Part shown: positions 37,341 to 46,905 of the stretch, piece after piece
Layout: each line of letters begins with the position of its first letter
Position numbering within the stretch: position 1 is the stretch's first letter
NCBI GenBank assembly: GCA_963732925.1
Contig: CAVTBJ010000012.1
Coordinates: 558,001 to 622,000 of the forward strand
From: DASZRZ01 sp963732925
GTDB taxonomy: Bacteria > Acidobacteriota > Terriglobia > Terriglobales > Acidobacteriaceae
DNA: 64,000 nt
Direction of reading: 5' to 3'
Notes under the pieces: model-generated
What the model saw: only the letters and a program-made list of their open reading frames with translations
Databases searched by the model: none
What the model was told of the DNA's origin: nothing
Program-made: the position numbers and the translations under genes

Positions 37341-38095
37341 CCAAACGAATCATCGCCTGTCTGGATGTGGACGGCGGCCGCGTGGTGAAGGGCGTGAAGT
37401 TCCTGGGACTGCGCGATGCCGGCGATCCGGCGGAACTGGCCGCGGCTCATGCCCGGGCGGGCGCGGACGAGGTGGTGCTGCTGGACATTACCGCCACCAG
37501 CGACCAGCGGAACATGCGCATTGACGTGGTGCGGCGCACGGCGCGCGAGCTGTTCGTCCCGTTCACCGTCGGAGGAGGCATCCGCAGCCTGGAAGACGCT
37601 TCGGCCGTGTTCGACGCCGGAGCCGACAAGGTGACGGTGAACTCGGCGGCGGTGAAGAATCCCGAGCTGATCGGGCAGATCGCGGCGCGCTTCGGATCGC
37701 AGGCGGTGATCGTTGCCATCGATTCCAAGCGGCGCGGCGACCACTTCGAGGTTTTCGTTGCCGGTGGCCGCACGCCCACCGGTCGCGATACGATGGAGTG
37801 GGCGCGGGAGGCGCAGGCGCGCGGCGGCGGCGAAATCCTGCTGACCTCGATGGACCGCGACGGCACGCGCGCGGGCTTCGACTGCGAGGTGACGGCGGCG
37901 GTGGCGGGGGCGGTGTCGATTCCGGTGATCGCTTCCGGAGGAGCGGGCTCGGCGCAGCACTTCGCGGAGGTGTTTGACGCGGGGCGGGCTGATGCCGCGC
38001 TGGCCGCGTCCATCTTCCACTTCGGCATTGAGAACGTCGTCGCGCTAAAGGAGCAGCTTGCGCTGGCGGGCGTTCCGGTGAGGCTGCCGTGCTGA
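37334..38095 (+). CDS. hisF: Imidazole glycerol phosphate synthase cyclase subunit HisF
   Basis: An intact 253-residue TIM barrel with a GTG start. The catalytic Asp11 is in IIACLDVDGGRVVKGVKFLG. The second catalytic Asp is in AVIVAIDSKRRGDHFEVFVA. Phosphate-binding loops appear as FTVGGGIRSLED and VIASGGAGSAQHF. It closes the imidazole ring using ammonia from HisH. No frameshift is seen here, in contrast to the five preceding genes. 125 nt separate it from hisA. Confidence 0.97.
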   Translation: MLTKRIIACLDVDGGRVVKGVKFLGLRDAGDPAELAAAHARAGADEVVLLDITATSDQRNMRIDVVRRTARELFVPFTVGGGIRSLEDASAVFDAGADKVTVNSAAVKNPELIGQIAARFGSQAVIVAIDSKRRGDHFEVFVAGGRTPTGRDTMEWAREAQARGGGEILLTSMDRDGTRAGFDCEVTAAVAGAVSIPVIASGGAGSAQHFAEVFDAGRADAALAASIFHFGIENVVALKEQLALAGVPVRLPC

Positions 38096-38100
38096 CATCA

Positions 38101-38133
38101 CCCCACAACGCGCAAGAGCGGCGCGTTGCGGGG
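38101..38133. repeat. Intercistronic hairpin between hisF and hisA
   Basis: CCCCACAACGCGC and GCGCGTTGCGGGG pair in 12 of 13 positions around the 7-nt loop AAGAGCG. There is no downstream T-run, so it is not an obvious intrinsic terminator. It might stabilise or process the his mRNA. Confidence 0.75.
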
Positions 38134-38220
38134 GCCCCGATTAAGCTCAGGATGGTTCGCTGATGACTCGTTCTGCAGTAAAACCGGCTATCTTACGGAA
38201 CCGCTGGGGTACATGGAAGC

Positions 38221-38895
38221 ATGCTGATTCCCGCAATTGACCTGATGGGAGGAAAGATCGTCCAACTGGTGCAGGGGGAAACGAAGGCCCTGGAGTATGA
38301 CGACTTCGAGCCCTGGATCCAGCGGTTTTCCAAATATCCGCTGGTGCAGATCATCGACCTGGACGCGGCCAAACGCGTGGGCAACAACCGTCAGCAGGTG
38401 CGCATGCTGCTGGAGCGGCTGCCTTGCCAGGTGGGCGGAGGGGTGCGCGACGCGGCCACGGCGCGGCAGTTGCTCGATGATGGAGCGCTGAGAGTGATCC
38501 TGGGGTCGTCGCTGCTGAAGGATGGGGCGGTGAACGTGGAGTTCGCGAAAAGCCTGGCGGAGGAACTGGGCAGCGAGCGGCTGGTGTTTGCCATCGACTC
38601 GCGCGGCGGCAGGGTGGCGGTCAAGGGATGGCAGGAACGCACATCTATATCGCCCTACGATATGATAGGGCTGCTGGAGCCTTATTGCGGAGCGTTCCTC
38701 TACACCCACATCGATACCGAAGGCACCATGAGCGGGCTCCCCATGGATGTAGCCCGGAGGCTGCGTGAGGCCACCGAGCGCAAGCTGGTGCTGGCCGGAG
38801 GCATCAAGACGGCGGAGGAGATCGACGCGCTGGACAAGATGGGCATCGATGCCGTCGCGGGCATGGCGGTCTACACGGGCAAGATTCCGGCGTAA
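38221..38895 (+). CDS. hisA: 1-(5-phosphoribosyl)-ProFAR isomerase HisA
   Basis: A 224-residue TIM barrel, a little shorter than the typical 240-250. The N-terminal catalytic Asp7 lies in MLIPAIDLMGGKIVQLVQG; VGGGVRDAATARQLL and LVFAIDSRGGRVAVKGW (second catalytic Asp in the FAIDSRGG strand) follow, then THIDTEGTMSGLPMD and VLAGGIKTAEEIDAL. It isomerises ProFAR in the fourth step. Separate from hisF by 125 nt with a hairpin, it may have an additional promoter, but none is clear. It is the last his gene. Confidence 0.94.
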   Translation: MLIPAIDLMGGKIVQLVQGETKALEYDDFEPWIQRFSKYPLVQIIDLDAAKRVGNNRQQVRMLLERLPCQVGGGVRDAATARQLLDDGALRVILGSSLLKDGAVNVEFAKSLAEELGSERLVFAIDSRGGRVAVKGWQERTSISPYDMIGLLEPYCGAFLYTHIDTEGTMSGLPMDVARRLREATERKLVLAGGIKTAEEIDALDKMGIDAVAGMAVYTGKIPA

Positions 38896-39330
38896 GGCTC
38901 AGACCCCCTCCCCCTATATTCTTCAATAAAATCTTGTGCAGCAACGACTTGGCGATTTGAAGCCGGGCAAAATATTGATTGCGCGGCAGTTAGATCAAGG
39001 TATTGAAAAGAGGACGGTTAGGCTGGAGGCTCGGGCGCCAGGCTGCCAAAGAATGTCCCTATTTCCAGTGTAGCTGGTAGGGCAGGGTAAGTGTGACAGG
39101 CGCTGGAGGAATGTTTTGTGAGTGGGATGAAAGGGTTGCGGGGAAAGAGGCGGGCGAAGGGGGTTGACACTTCGAAAGGCCGATTCCTCGTCGCGCTTCG
39201 GGTCGCCCTGCGGGCTTCCTCGGCGCTCCCTGGAATGACAAGGTGAAAAAGGGGACGGCTTAAATCGCAGGCCTGAAGGCCTGCGCCACCGGTTCGCTTA
39301 TGGTCTTCCCAACCTTTCTTGCCAGAGAAG

Positions 39331-39464
39331 CAGAAGGACACTCTTGCCTGGAGAATAGAGAAGGACCTCTTGCCTGAGAGGCAGAAAGACCTCCTGCCTG
39401 AAAAAGAGAAGGACCTCTTGCCTGAGAGGCAGAACGACCTCTTGCCTGAAAAAGAGAAAGACCC
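39331..39464 (+). repeat. 24-bp tandem repeat (about five units)
   Basis: Units at 39358-39381, 39382-39405, 39406-39429 and 39430-39453, with a degenerate unit before and a partial one after. Core: AGAAGGACCTCTTGCCTGA. Units 1 and 3 are identical, and units 2 and 4 differ at two bases, so there is also a 48-bp period. In the plus frame it would encode alternating KDLLPERQ and KDLLPEKE octapeptides. Confidence 0.9.
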
Positions 39465-39492
39465 ATATCTGCCAAAAGCGGGCAGATATGGG
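39462..39492. repeat. Perfect inverted repeat
   Basis: CCCATATCTGCC (39462-39473) and GGCAGATATGGG (39481-39492) form a 12-bp stem with a 7-nt loop, directly adjoining the 24-bp tandem repeat. It has no T-run. Confidence 0.8.
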
Positions 39493-39597
39493 GCAGCAGC
39501 GCAGCGGGCCTATGGCCCGGTATCGGAGGACGGGGCAAGCGCCGTCCCCATACACGAGAGGCACAGGTTCCCAGACTGAATCAGTCTTCGGCTTCTT

Positions 39598-40984
39598 CTA
39601 TTCTTCCGGGGATTCATCTACCGTGGCGGCAAGGCTAAGCGGGGCCTGGCCGAAGGCGGCGGCGACGGCGCGGGCGGCGCGGTCCACCTGGCGCGGTTCG
39701 GGAAGATCTTCCGTTGCCGATACGCCGAGTTCGCGGAAGCGGCGGGCGGAGACCATGACGCGGCTCTCCAGCGATCCCACCGCATTGTTGTAGGAGGCGA
39801 CGGCGCCATCCAGGGATTTGCCCACGCCGTCCAAGTGCTGGGCGAACTTCATGAGGCGGTCGTAAAGTTCCTTTCCCAGGGTACTTATCTCGCGGGCACC
39901 TTCCGCCAATTTCTCCTGCGCGCCAGCCATGGCTGATGGCCTTGAGCAGCGCCACCAGCGTGACCGGCGTGGCGATGAGCACTTTGCTCTGGATGGCGTC
40001 CTCGACTAAGGAAGAATCCTGTTCGGCAGCGGCGCTGAAGAAGGGCTCTCCGGGGAGAAAGAGCACGGTAAAGGCGGGCGTGATTTCGAACTGGCCGGAG
40101 TAGTCCTTGGCAGCCAGGGTGTTCATGTGGCCGCGAACGTGGGCGGCATAGCGCTGCAGGCAGCGCTTGCGGTCGTCGTCGGAGCCGGCGGACACGGCGT
40201 CGAGGTAGGCGTCGAGGGGCGCCTTGGCATCGACGGGAACGATGACGTCGCCGGGCAGGTGCACGAGCATGTCGGGGCGGATGCTGCCATTGTCGGTGGC
40301 GACGGTGGTCTGCTCGGTGAAATCGCAGTGATCGGACATGCCGGCGAGTTCGGCGACACGGCGCAGGGTCATTTCCCCCCAGCGGCTGCGCACGCCGGGC
40401 CGGCGAAGAGCCGCCACCAGATTGGCGGTCTCCTGGCGAAGCGCGTGCTGGGCCTCGTGCACGCCCCTGAGGGTGGCGGTAAGTTCGCCGTAGGCGCGCT
40501 GGCGCTCCTGCTCGATGGCGGTCGCGCTTTTGTCGTAACGCTGCAGGACCTCGGCAAGGGGAGCAACGAGGGTTTCCACCGCCAGCTTGCGCTGCTCGAG
40601 ATCGCCGGCGGCCTGCTGGCGAAGGCCGTCGAATTTCTGCTCGGCCAGTTGCAGAAACGCCTGGTTGTTGCTGTTGAGCGCCTGGGCGGCGATGGAGTTG
40701 AAGGCGTCACGGAGTTCCTCGCGGGCCTGGGCCAGCAGGGCCAGCTTTTCCCCGGCACTTTTGCGCTCTTCTTCAACCCGGGTTTGCAAGCTGGCGTTTT
40801 CCGCGCGCAGTTGTTCGGCGGCTTGCCGCTGCTCGTTGAGGGCGGCGCGAGCGGAGGCCAGTTCCTTCTCGGCGATGGTAAGACGAGCGGAGCTTGCGGC
40901 GGAGGCGGATCGCAGAAACAGCCAGGTGAGGACAGCACCCAGGCCGAAGCCCAGAAAAGCCAGGAGCACAGCGTCGAGAGGCAA
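39598..40984 (-). CDS. rmuC: DNA recombination protein RmuC (one frameshift)
   Basis: The N-terminal membrane helix (MPLDAVLLAFLGFGLGAVLTW) is followed by a long coiled coil (residues about 35-140). The RmuC nuclease-like domain includes RRPGVRSRWGEMTLRRVAEL, SIRPDMLVHLPGDVIVPVDA and ATPVTLVALLKAISHGWR. Near 39925 the frame shifts, and the family C-terminus continues as QEKLAEGAREISTLGKELYD and FAQHLDGVGKSLDGAVASYN to a stop at 39598. Without correction the frame ends at 39635 with unrelated residues. RmuC limits DNA inversions or rearrangements in E. coli. Confidence 0.9.
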
Positions 40985-41139
40985 AACCCAGTCCTTGGTG
41001 AAAGGAAGTTTCGAAGATTGTAGGGGCGGAGGGGAAGAAAAGGCAAAGGAAGTTTTCCGCTATTGATTCTGCAGATTCAGGTTTCGCCGGCGCGGGCCGG
41101 TGTGGCCGCGGGTCGACCGGCAATTGCTAAGATTCATTT

Positions 41140-42000
41140 ATGAAGATTACTGGCGGGCTTCTGATTGCGGCGGTGCTGCTGGCGCGGCCATCCTTTTCGC
41201 AGCGGCGTTCGGGGGAGCCGCAGGGCAGTCCCGCGGCGGCCCAAGGGACGAGCGGGAGTGCGCACGCCTTTGAGGAAGATGCGGAGAGTGAGCTGGCGCG
41301 GCTGCTGAACCAGGAGCGGCAGAAACGCGGACTGGAGCCGCTGCATATCGACCAGCGCCTGCAAAAAGCGGCGCGGGAGCATTCCCTGCGCATGGCCAAC
41401 CAGCACCTGCTCTCGCATGGTCTTGCGGGAGAACCGGAGCTTCCCCAACGGGTGGCGAACGCGGGGATCCGATTCGATCGCAGCGGGGAGAACGTGGCCT
41501 TCGGGCCGGCGGTTGGGCAGGTTCATGACGGGCTGATGAAATCTCCTCCGCACCGGGCGAACATTCTGAGTCCGGATTTCAACGCGGTGGGCGTCGGGGT
41601 GGTGCTGCGCGACGGGCTGCTGTGGGTGACCCAGGATTTTGCGCACCGGCTGGAATTCCACACCGCAGGCGAGGTGGAGACCATGCTGGCGCGAAGGTTC
41701 GACCAGGCGCGGCGGGAAGCGGGGAGGAAACCGGCGCGGCGCGAGCGGATACCCGGCATGGAAGAGGCCGCGTGCAGCATGGCGCAAAAAGGAAAACTGG
41801 ACACCAGCCAGGCCCGAGCCCTGTTCGGCGGACGCGCCGGGGCTGCCGCGTTCAGCGGCGCGGATCTTTCCGACCTGCCATCGGACTGGCGCAAGGTGGT
41901 GGCCATGCCGGAGCTGACGCGATATGCCGTGGGGGTGTGCTTCCGCGAGAGCGCACAGTTTCCCAGCGGAGGGTACTGGGCGGTGCTGGTATTTGAATAG
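41140..42000 (+). CDS. Secreted CAP-domain (SCP/PR-1-like) protein
   Basis: A 286-residue exported protein with signal peptide MKITGGLLIAAVLLARPSFS. The CAP domain (about residues 48-165) includes LLNQERQKRGLEPLHIDQRL, AAREHSLRMANQHLLSHGLA, SGENVAFG and MKSPPHRANILSPDFNAVGV, with the conserved His and Glu residues of bacterial YkwD-like proteins. The remaining 120 residues form a C-terminal region I do not recognise. The function of bacterial CAP proteins is mostly unknown. It is divergent from rmuC. Confidence 0.88.
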   Translation: MKITGGLLIAAVLLARPSFSQRRSGEPQGSPAAAQGTSGSAHAFEEDAESELARLLNQERQKRGLEPLHIDQRLQKAAREHSLRMANQHLLSHGLAGEPELPQRVANAGIRFDRSGENVAFGPAVGQVHDGLMKSPPHRANILSPDFNAVGVGVVLRDGLLWVTQDFAHRLEFHTAGEVETMLARRFDQARREAGRKPARRERIPGMEEAACSMAQKGKLDTSQARALFGGRAGAAAFSGADLSDLPSDWRKVVAMPELTRYAVGVCFRESAQFPSGGYWAVLVFE

Positions 42001-42188
42001 CCACGCCGGCAAAGGATGCCGGCGGCCAATCTCTTGATGGAGGAACCCGGAGGCGCCCAGGGAGGGTTTCTTTCCGGGTGAGCAAATGCCCGCGGCATTG
42101 TTTTGCGGACGGTTCTGAGCGGAGGGCCATCCCCAACCTTCGCCATAGCGTGGACTACCATAGATGGAAGGGTGCGGAGCACGACCAG

Positions 42189-43094
42189 GTGAACTCTCTC
42201 TACATTGGCGTTGCCGGATTCTCCTACAAAGACTGGGATGGCATTGTGTATCCGGAGCAGATGAAGCGGCGCCAGCATCCAGTGGAGTACCTGGCGCAGT
42301 ATTTCGACCTGATCGAGATCAACACGTCGTTCTATGGACACATCCGTCCGGAAGTAGGGAGGTTGTGGGCGCGCAAGGCCGCGGGTGTGAACCCGGCATT
42401 CCGGTTTACCGCCAAGCTGAACAAGGCGTTCACGCATTCGCGGCTCTATTCGGTGGAATCCACTTCGGCGGCGACCATACGGCCGGGGGCGGAAGACGAA
42501 CGGCTGGCCAAGGAAGGGTATGACTCGCTGGCGGGTGAAGGACGGCTGGGCGCGCTGCTGGCGCAATTTCCCATTTCGTTCAAGAACACAGAGGAGAACC
42601 GGGAGTACCTGACGCTGCTGGTGCGGGACTTCAGCGATTATCCTCTGGTGATGGAGGTGCGTCACAGCAGCTGGAACGATCCCGGGGTGCTGAAGCAGTT
42701 TCTGGAGCGCGGGGTGGGGTTCTGCAACATCGACCAACCCATGCTGGGACGGGCGCTGGGGCCCACGGATTACGTGACCTCGCGGGTGGGGTATGTGCGG
42801 CTGCACGGGCGCAACTACGATCAGTGGTTTGAAGCGGAAAAGCCTCACGACCGTTATAACTACCTTTATACCGAGGAGCAGCTCCAGCAATGGAAGGCCA
42901 ATGTAGAGAGCATTGCGGCGCGCGCCGAGGTGACGTTCGTGGTGGCTAACAATCATTTCGAAGGCAAGGCGGCGGTGAATGCGTTGCAATTGAAGGCGAT
43001 GATGCGCGGGCAGCGAGTGAAGGTGCCGGAGACACTGGCGCGAAAGTATCCGCAACTGGAGAATGTGGCTGCGCCGGCGCTGACAACATCTTAG
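42189..43094 (+). CDS. DUF72 (YecE-like) protein
   Basis: 301 residues from a GTG at 42189; upstream in-frame sequence to 42078 does not resemble the family. The N-terminus NSLYIGVAGFSYKDWDGIVY and EYLAQYFDLIEINTSFYGHI are hallmark DUF72 segments. Later segments include RFTAKLNKAFTHS, PLVMEVRHSSWND and GYVRLHGRNYDQWF, the expected positions of the TIM-barrel metal or ligand site. The biochemical role of DUF72 is not established. Transcribed in the same direction as the CAP gene. Confidence 0.9.
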   Translation: MNSLYIGVAGFSYKDWDGIVYPEQMKRRQHPVEYLAQYFDLIEINTSFYGHIRPEVGRLWARKAAGVNPAFRFTAKLNKAFTHSRLYSVESTSAATIRPGAEDERLAKEGYDSLAGEGRLGALLAQFPISFKNTEENREYLTLLVRDFSDYPLVMEVRHSSWNDPGVLKQFLERGVGFCNIDQPMLGRALGPTDYVTSRVGYVRLHGRNYDQWFEAEKPHDRYNYLYTEEQLQQWKANVESIAARAEVTFVVANNHFEGKAAVNALQLKAMMRGQRVKVPETLARKYPQLENVAAPALTTS

Positions 43095-43290
43095 GGGACT
43101 GGGGTGAGTTTTGCCGGCTGGGTGGATTGGAAGGAAACACAAGGTCGTGCGACCCCGGCCTGGAGACAAGATTGTGTGGATATAGCCTGCATTCCCGCAG
43201 TCAATTTGGGTTTTCAGCGGGCCGGACAGGCCGTATCATTGGCTCAAACCTTACCGGCTGAACCTGGGGAATCGAGAGGACTTAGCGAGC

Positions 43291-44019
43291 GTGCAATACC
43301 TGAATCGCGACGCAATGGCCGGCATGCGGCCGGAGACTTTTCAGCAGCAACAGCCCTATCCCTGGGTGAAGATCCAGAAGACGCTGACGGATGAGGGCTT
43401 TGGGCGGCTGTGCGAGAACATGCCCGACGTATCGCTGTTCCATAAGGAAGAAGGGTACAAGCGTGCTTATGGGCAGGCTGCACACGACCGCTACGGGCTG
43501 CACTACACTCCGGACCTTAAACTGCCGCAGCCCTGGGCGGAGTTTATGGCCGAGTTGCAAGGCGCAGACTACCAGGCTTTTCTGGGGAGGATGCTGGGGA
43601 CCGAGTCGTTCCTGCTGACCTTCGAATGGCACTATGCGTGGGAGGGCTGTTCGGTTTCGCCGCACTGCGACGCCGCCCGCAAGATCGCCACGCATTTGTT
43701 TTACTTCAACCAGGAAAACTGGGACCCGGCATGGGGCGGGCAGACGCTGATTCTCGACGGTAGAGGACGCTTTCGCACGCACTCGGCGCCGGACTTCGAT
43801 GATCTTGAGGTGGCGGCATCGTCGGACCCGGCGGGCAATCACAGCCTGCTGTTTGGGAGGAAGGAGAACTCCTGGCACGGGGTGCGTCCGCTGAGCTGCC
43901 CGCAGGGAGTGATGCGGCGGCTGTTCAAAGTGACGGTGAATACCATGAATTTCCAGGTGTGGTGGCGGAAGGTCCGGGGCAAAGATCCGGACGGGTTTCG
44001 GATTCGGGCACAGGTGTAG
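43291..44019 (+). CDS. 2OG-Fe(II) oxygenase family protein
   Basis: 242 residues from a GTG at 43291. A jelly-roll iron site is suggested by SVSPHCDAARKIATHLFYFN (H-x-D), then GGQTLILDGRGRF and the distal His in KENSWHGVRPLSC, followed by RRLFKVTVNTMNFQVWW with the 2-oxoglutarate-binding Arg. This resembles prolyl-hydroxylase-like 2OG-Fe(II) proteins. The substrate is unknown. A terminator-like hairpin at 44257-44294 lies about 240 nt downstream. Confidence 0.8.
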   Translation: MQYLNRDAMAGMRPETFQQQQPYPWVKIQKTLTDEGFGRLCENMPDVSLFHKEEGYKRAYGQAAHDRYGLHYTPDLKLPQPWAEFMAELQGADYQAFLGRMLGTESFLLTFEWHYAWEGCSVSPHCDAARKIATHLFYFNQENWDPAWGGQTLILDGRGRFRTHSAPDFDDLEVAASSDPAGNHSLLFGRKENSWHGVRPLSCPQGVMRRLFKVTVNTMNFQVWWRKVRGKDPDGFRIRAQV

Positions 44020-44029
44020 GTGGCTGACC

Positions 44030-44294
44030 CGGAATTCCGAATCGTGCCTGCTAACCTCGTGAAGGCAAGTGCGTCTATCTGGTAGCGCCGGAGGTGGCAA
44101 CGCCGAAGGCACTGCCGATGCAAAGCACAACCGGGTCCTTCCAGAGCGCGGCTCTGCCCAGACGCAGAGTCCGCCAGCAGCTTGAGCCTCCTCATGCGGG
44201 ATGGACCCGGGTGCTGCCTGGCATTCGGGGATTCGACTCTGCACACAGAAAAGCATGCCGGCGGGGTAATGGGCCCGCCGGCGTTTTTGTTTTT
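44030..44294 (+). ncRNA. Candidate structured small RNA with its own terminator
   Basis: Between the oxygenase gene and ispG lies a region that folds as a long rod. CCGATGC (about 44114) pairs with GCATTCGG (about 44221, one bulge), AGCAC with GTGCT, and CCGGGTCC with GGACCCGG. Inside there is a hairpin CAGAGC-GCG-GCTCTG. A strong terminator follows. The rod with a terminal loop is reminiscent of 6S RNA, but no diagnostic sequence is recognised and no promoter is clear. It may instead be a long 3' UTR of the oxygenase gene. Confidence 0.35.
44257..44294 (+). terminator. Intrinsic terminator
   Basis: A perfect 9-bp stem GCCGGCGGG (44257-44265) / CCCGCCGGC (44274-44282) is followed by GTTTTTGTTTTT. 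It terminates plus-strand transcription from the oxygenase gene or the candidate RNA, facing the end of the minus-strand ispG. Confidence 0.88.
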
Positions 44295-44356
44295 GCTGTC
44301 CTGGAGGATTGCCTTGAGGATTCGGAGTTCCCAAGAGAACTCGTCAGCAGCGACGC

Positions 44357-45595
<1,239 letters not shown>

Positions 45596-45661
45596 ACTCG
45601 CAATAGTTTAGCATGCACGTAGGAGATGGAAGGCGGCCCCACAATGGAGGAACGAGGTAGG

Positions 45662-45709
45662 ATGTTGTTGAACCAGTGGCCCAACATCAAGATTGCCGCT
45701 AGCGCCTGA
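45662..45709 (+). pseudogene. RAYT 3'-end relic
   Basis: The frame MLLNQWPNIKIAASA followed by TGA closely resembles the C-terminus VALNQWPKIRLRVTP of the RAYT at 46906-47445. In both cases the stop codon is followed within two bases by an inverted REP copy. This indicates a second, almost fully deleted RAYT copy. Only about 15 codons remain. Confidence 0.7.
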
Positions 45710-45710
45710 A

Positions 45711-45743
45711 CCCACCCTTCGCTGCGCTCAGGATGGGGCACCC
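45711..45743 (-). repeat. REP-like palindrome, copy 1
   Basis: A 33-nt element, minus orientation. In plus orientation the family starts GGGTGCCCCATCCTGAG and ends CGAAGGGTGGG, forming a short hairpin CCATCC/GGGTGG with one G.U. It directly follows the RAYT relic stop codon. Confidence 0.85.
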
Positions 45744-45854
45744 TGCGTAACCATTAACGACTCGGCAACAGGTACAACGAGCACAGACTGCCAATGAACA
45801 CCGGGCTAATGCCCTTAAGTGAAAACAGTAGATGCCGAGGGTTGGAGCGTGCGC

Positions 45855-46208
45855 ATGGACTCTAAGGAAAGAAAGGCGCGGCTGCGGGCTGAGGCCGCTG
45901 ATGAAGCGAGACAAGATGCTGAGCGAGAAGGGCAGCTCGAACAACGCCTGCGTAGCTGGAAACGAAGGACGTTCTGGTTGGGCATCGCATTGGCGCTGAG
46001 CATAGGAACGATAGTTCCTTTTTTCGAAGGCCAGCCTCTTCATCAGTACGCAGGAAGCACGACGAAAGTGCTTGTGTACTTAGCTATGCTCCTGCTAGCT
46101 GTTTTTATGTACTCGGCGGGTACTACATACGTTTGTTGGAACTACCTCCGAGAGATCAGGAAAGTTCACAAGAAATATGCTCCGCCGGGCAGCCATTATC
46201 GCATTTGA
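45855..46208 (+). CDS. Small membrane protein of unknown function
   Basis: 117 residues from ATG 45855 (a GTG at 45819 adds 12). A charged N-terminal helix (DSKERKARLRAEAADEARQ) is followed by two membrane spans (TFWLGIALALSIGTIVPFF; VLVYLAMLLLAVFMYSAGTT) and a basic tail. No family is recognised. It lies between inverted REP copies 1 and 2 and is AT-richer than its neighbours, suggesting acquired DNA. Confidence 0.55.
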   Translation: MDSKERKARLRAEAADEARQDAEREGQLEQRLRSWKRRTFWLGIALALSIGTIVPFFEGQPLHQYAGSTTKVLVYLAMLLLAVFMYSAGTTYVCWNYLREIRKVHKKYAPPGSHYRI

Positions 46209-46283
46209 GTCTCAAAAGTAGTGCGGCCTGCGTGCCCTTCAGAGCGTTCGGGGGCACCTGATCCTCATCTGCGGTGCAGCAGC

Positions 46284-46316
46284 GGGTGCCCCATCCTGAG
46301 CGCAGCGAAGGGTGGG
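46284..46316 (+). repeat. REP-like palindrome, copy 2
   Basis: Identical in reverse complement to copies 1 and 4. It is inverted relative to copy 1, so the two bracket the small membrane gene. Confidence 0.88.
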
Positions 46317-46357
46317 CAGAACAAGATGATGACCTGCCGAAGTGAAAGGTTGAGGGA

Positions 46358-46708
46358 ATGAGGGCTACTCGGTCACCGACCTGCCCATTGTGTAGATCGG
46401 CATTTGATGTCAAACAGATGGATTTTGCGGCGCCGTTTCGCTGCCCGGCATGTGGCGGATGCCTTTGCGTTCCACACTCCTGGTCGGTTTTTTCCGCTCT
46501 TCGGGCGCTTGTAGTCGCGGGGCTTTTTTGCTTTTTTGGGGGGGCTAGAGGTCCCACTCTTTTTTTCTTTGCGGTACTAACATGGATTCCAGTGGGGTTC
46601 GTGCTTCTCTTTTGGACGCGACATTTTGTACCGCCCAAGCTTAAGCCTTGTCCGCCTCCTGACAGTCATTCAGGTCCCCTGGGATTAGCTAGTAATGAGC
46701 CTCGTTAA
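46358..46708 (+). CDS. Small zinc-ribbon membrane protein, unknown
   Basis: 116 residues. Two CxxC pairs (SPTCPLCRSAF and FRCPACGGCLC) suggest a zinc ribbon, followed by two hydrophobic spans (ALRALVVAGLFCFFGGA and TLFFFAVLTWIPVGFVLLFW). No recognised family. It lies between REP copies 2 and 3. A frame error cannot be excluded because of the G and T runs around 46540-46570. Confidence 0.5.
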   Translation: MRATRSPTCPLCRSAFDVKQMDFAAPFRCPACGGCLCVPHSWSVFSALRALVVAGLFCFFGGARGPTLFFFAVLTWIPVGFVLLFWTRHFVPPKLKPCPPPDSHSGPLGLASNEPR

Positions 46709-46844
46709 TCCCGCAAGAACACACCGGCGGTTGTGGACCGTCTAAATGCGCCCGGGAGTCCCTATCGCGGCCGTCCTACAGAACAATTCCCTATTACTGC
46801 GATTCCTCCTTTGGTTTACGCGGTTCCGAGGTCAAGATGATGCC

Positions 46845-46877
46845 GGGTGCCCCATCCTGAGCGCCGCGAAGGGTGGG
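46845..46877 (+). repeat. REP-like palindrome, copy 3
   Basis: It differs from copy 2 at a single base (GCGCCGCGAAG instead of GCGCAGCGAAG). It lies 28 nt upstream of the RAYT start, in plus orientation. Confidence 0.88.
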
Positions 46878-46905
46878 CAGAACAAGGTGTGCGACAATTT
46901 GCTGC

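Larger units (their letters stand above)
38896..39597. other. Intergenic region rich in repeats
   Basis: About 700 nt between hisA and the convergent rmuC. It holds a 24-bp tandem repeat (39331-39464), a perfect 12-bp inverted repeat (39462-39492), and short palindromic stretches such as GCAGGCCTGAAGGCCTGC near 39266. A plus-strand frame at 39319-39579 passes through the repeat but has no recognisable domain. It appears to be non-coding accessory DNA. Confidence 0.6.
45596..45854. other. Intergenic start of the REP/RAYT island
   Basis: It holds a RAYT 3'-end relic (45662-45709) and REP copy 1. No further gene is visible before the small membrane protein at 45855. Confidence 0.6.

Noticed and set aside
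39331..39464. Possible CRISPR array
   Set aside because: The 24-bp units are directly adjacent with no unique spacers, and no cas genes are nearby. It is a simple tandem repeat.
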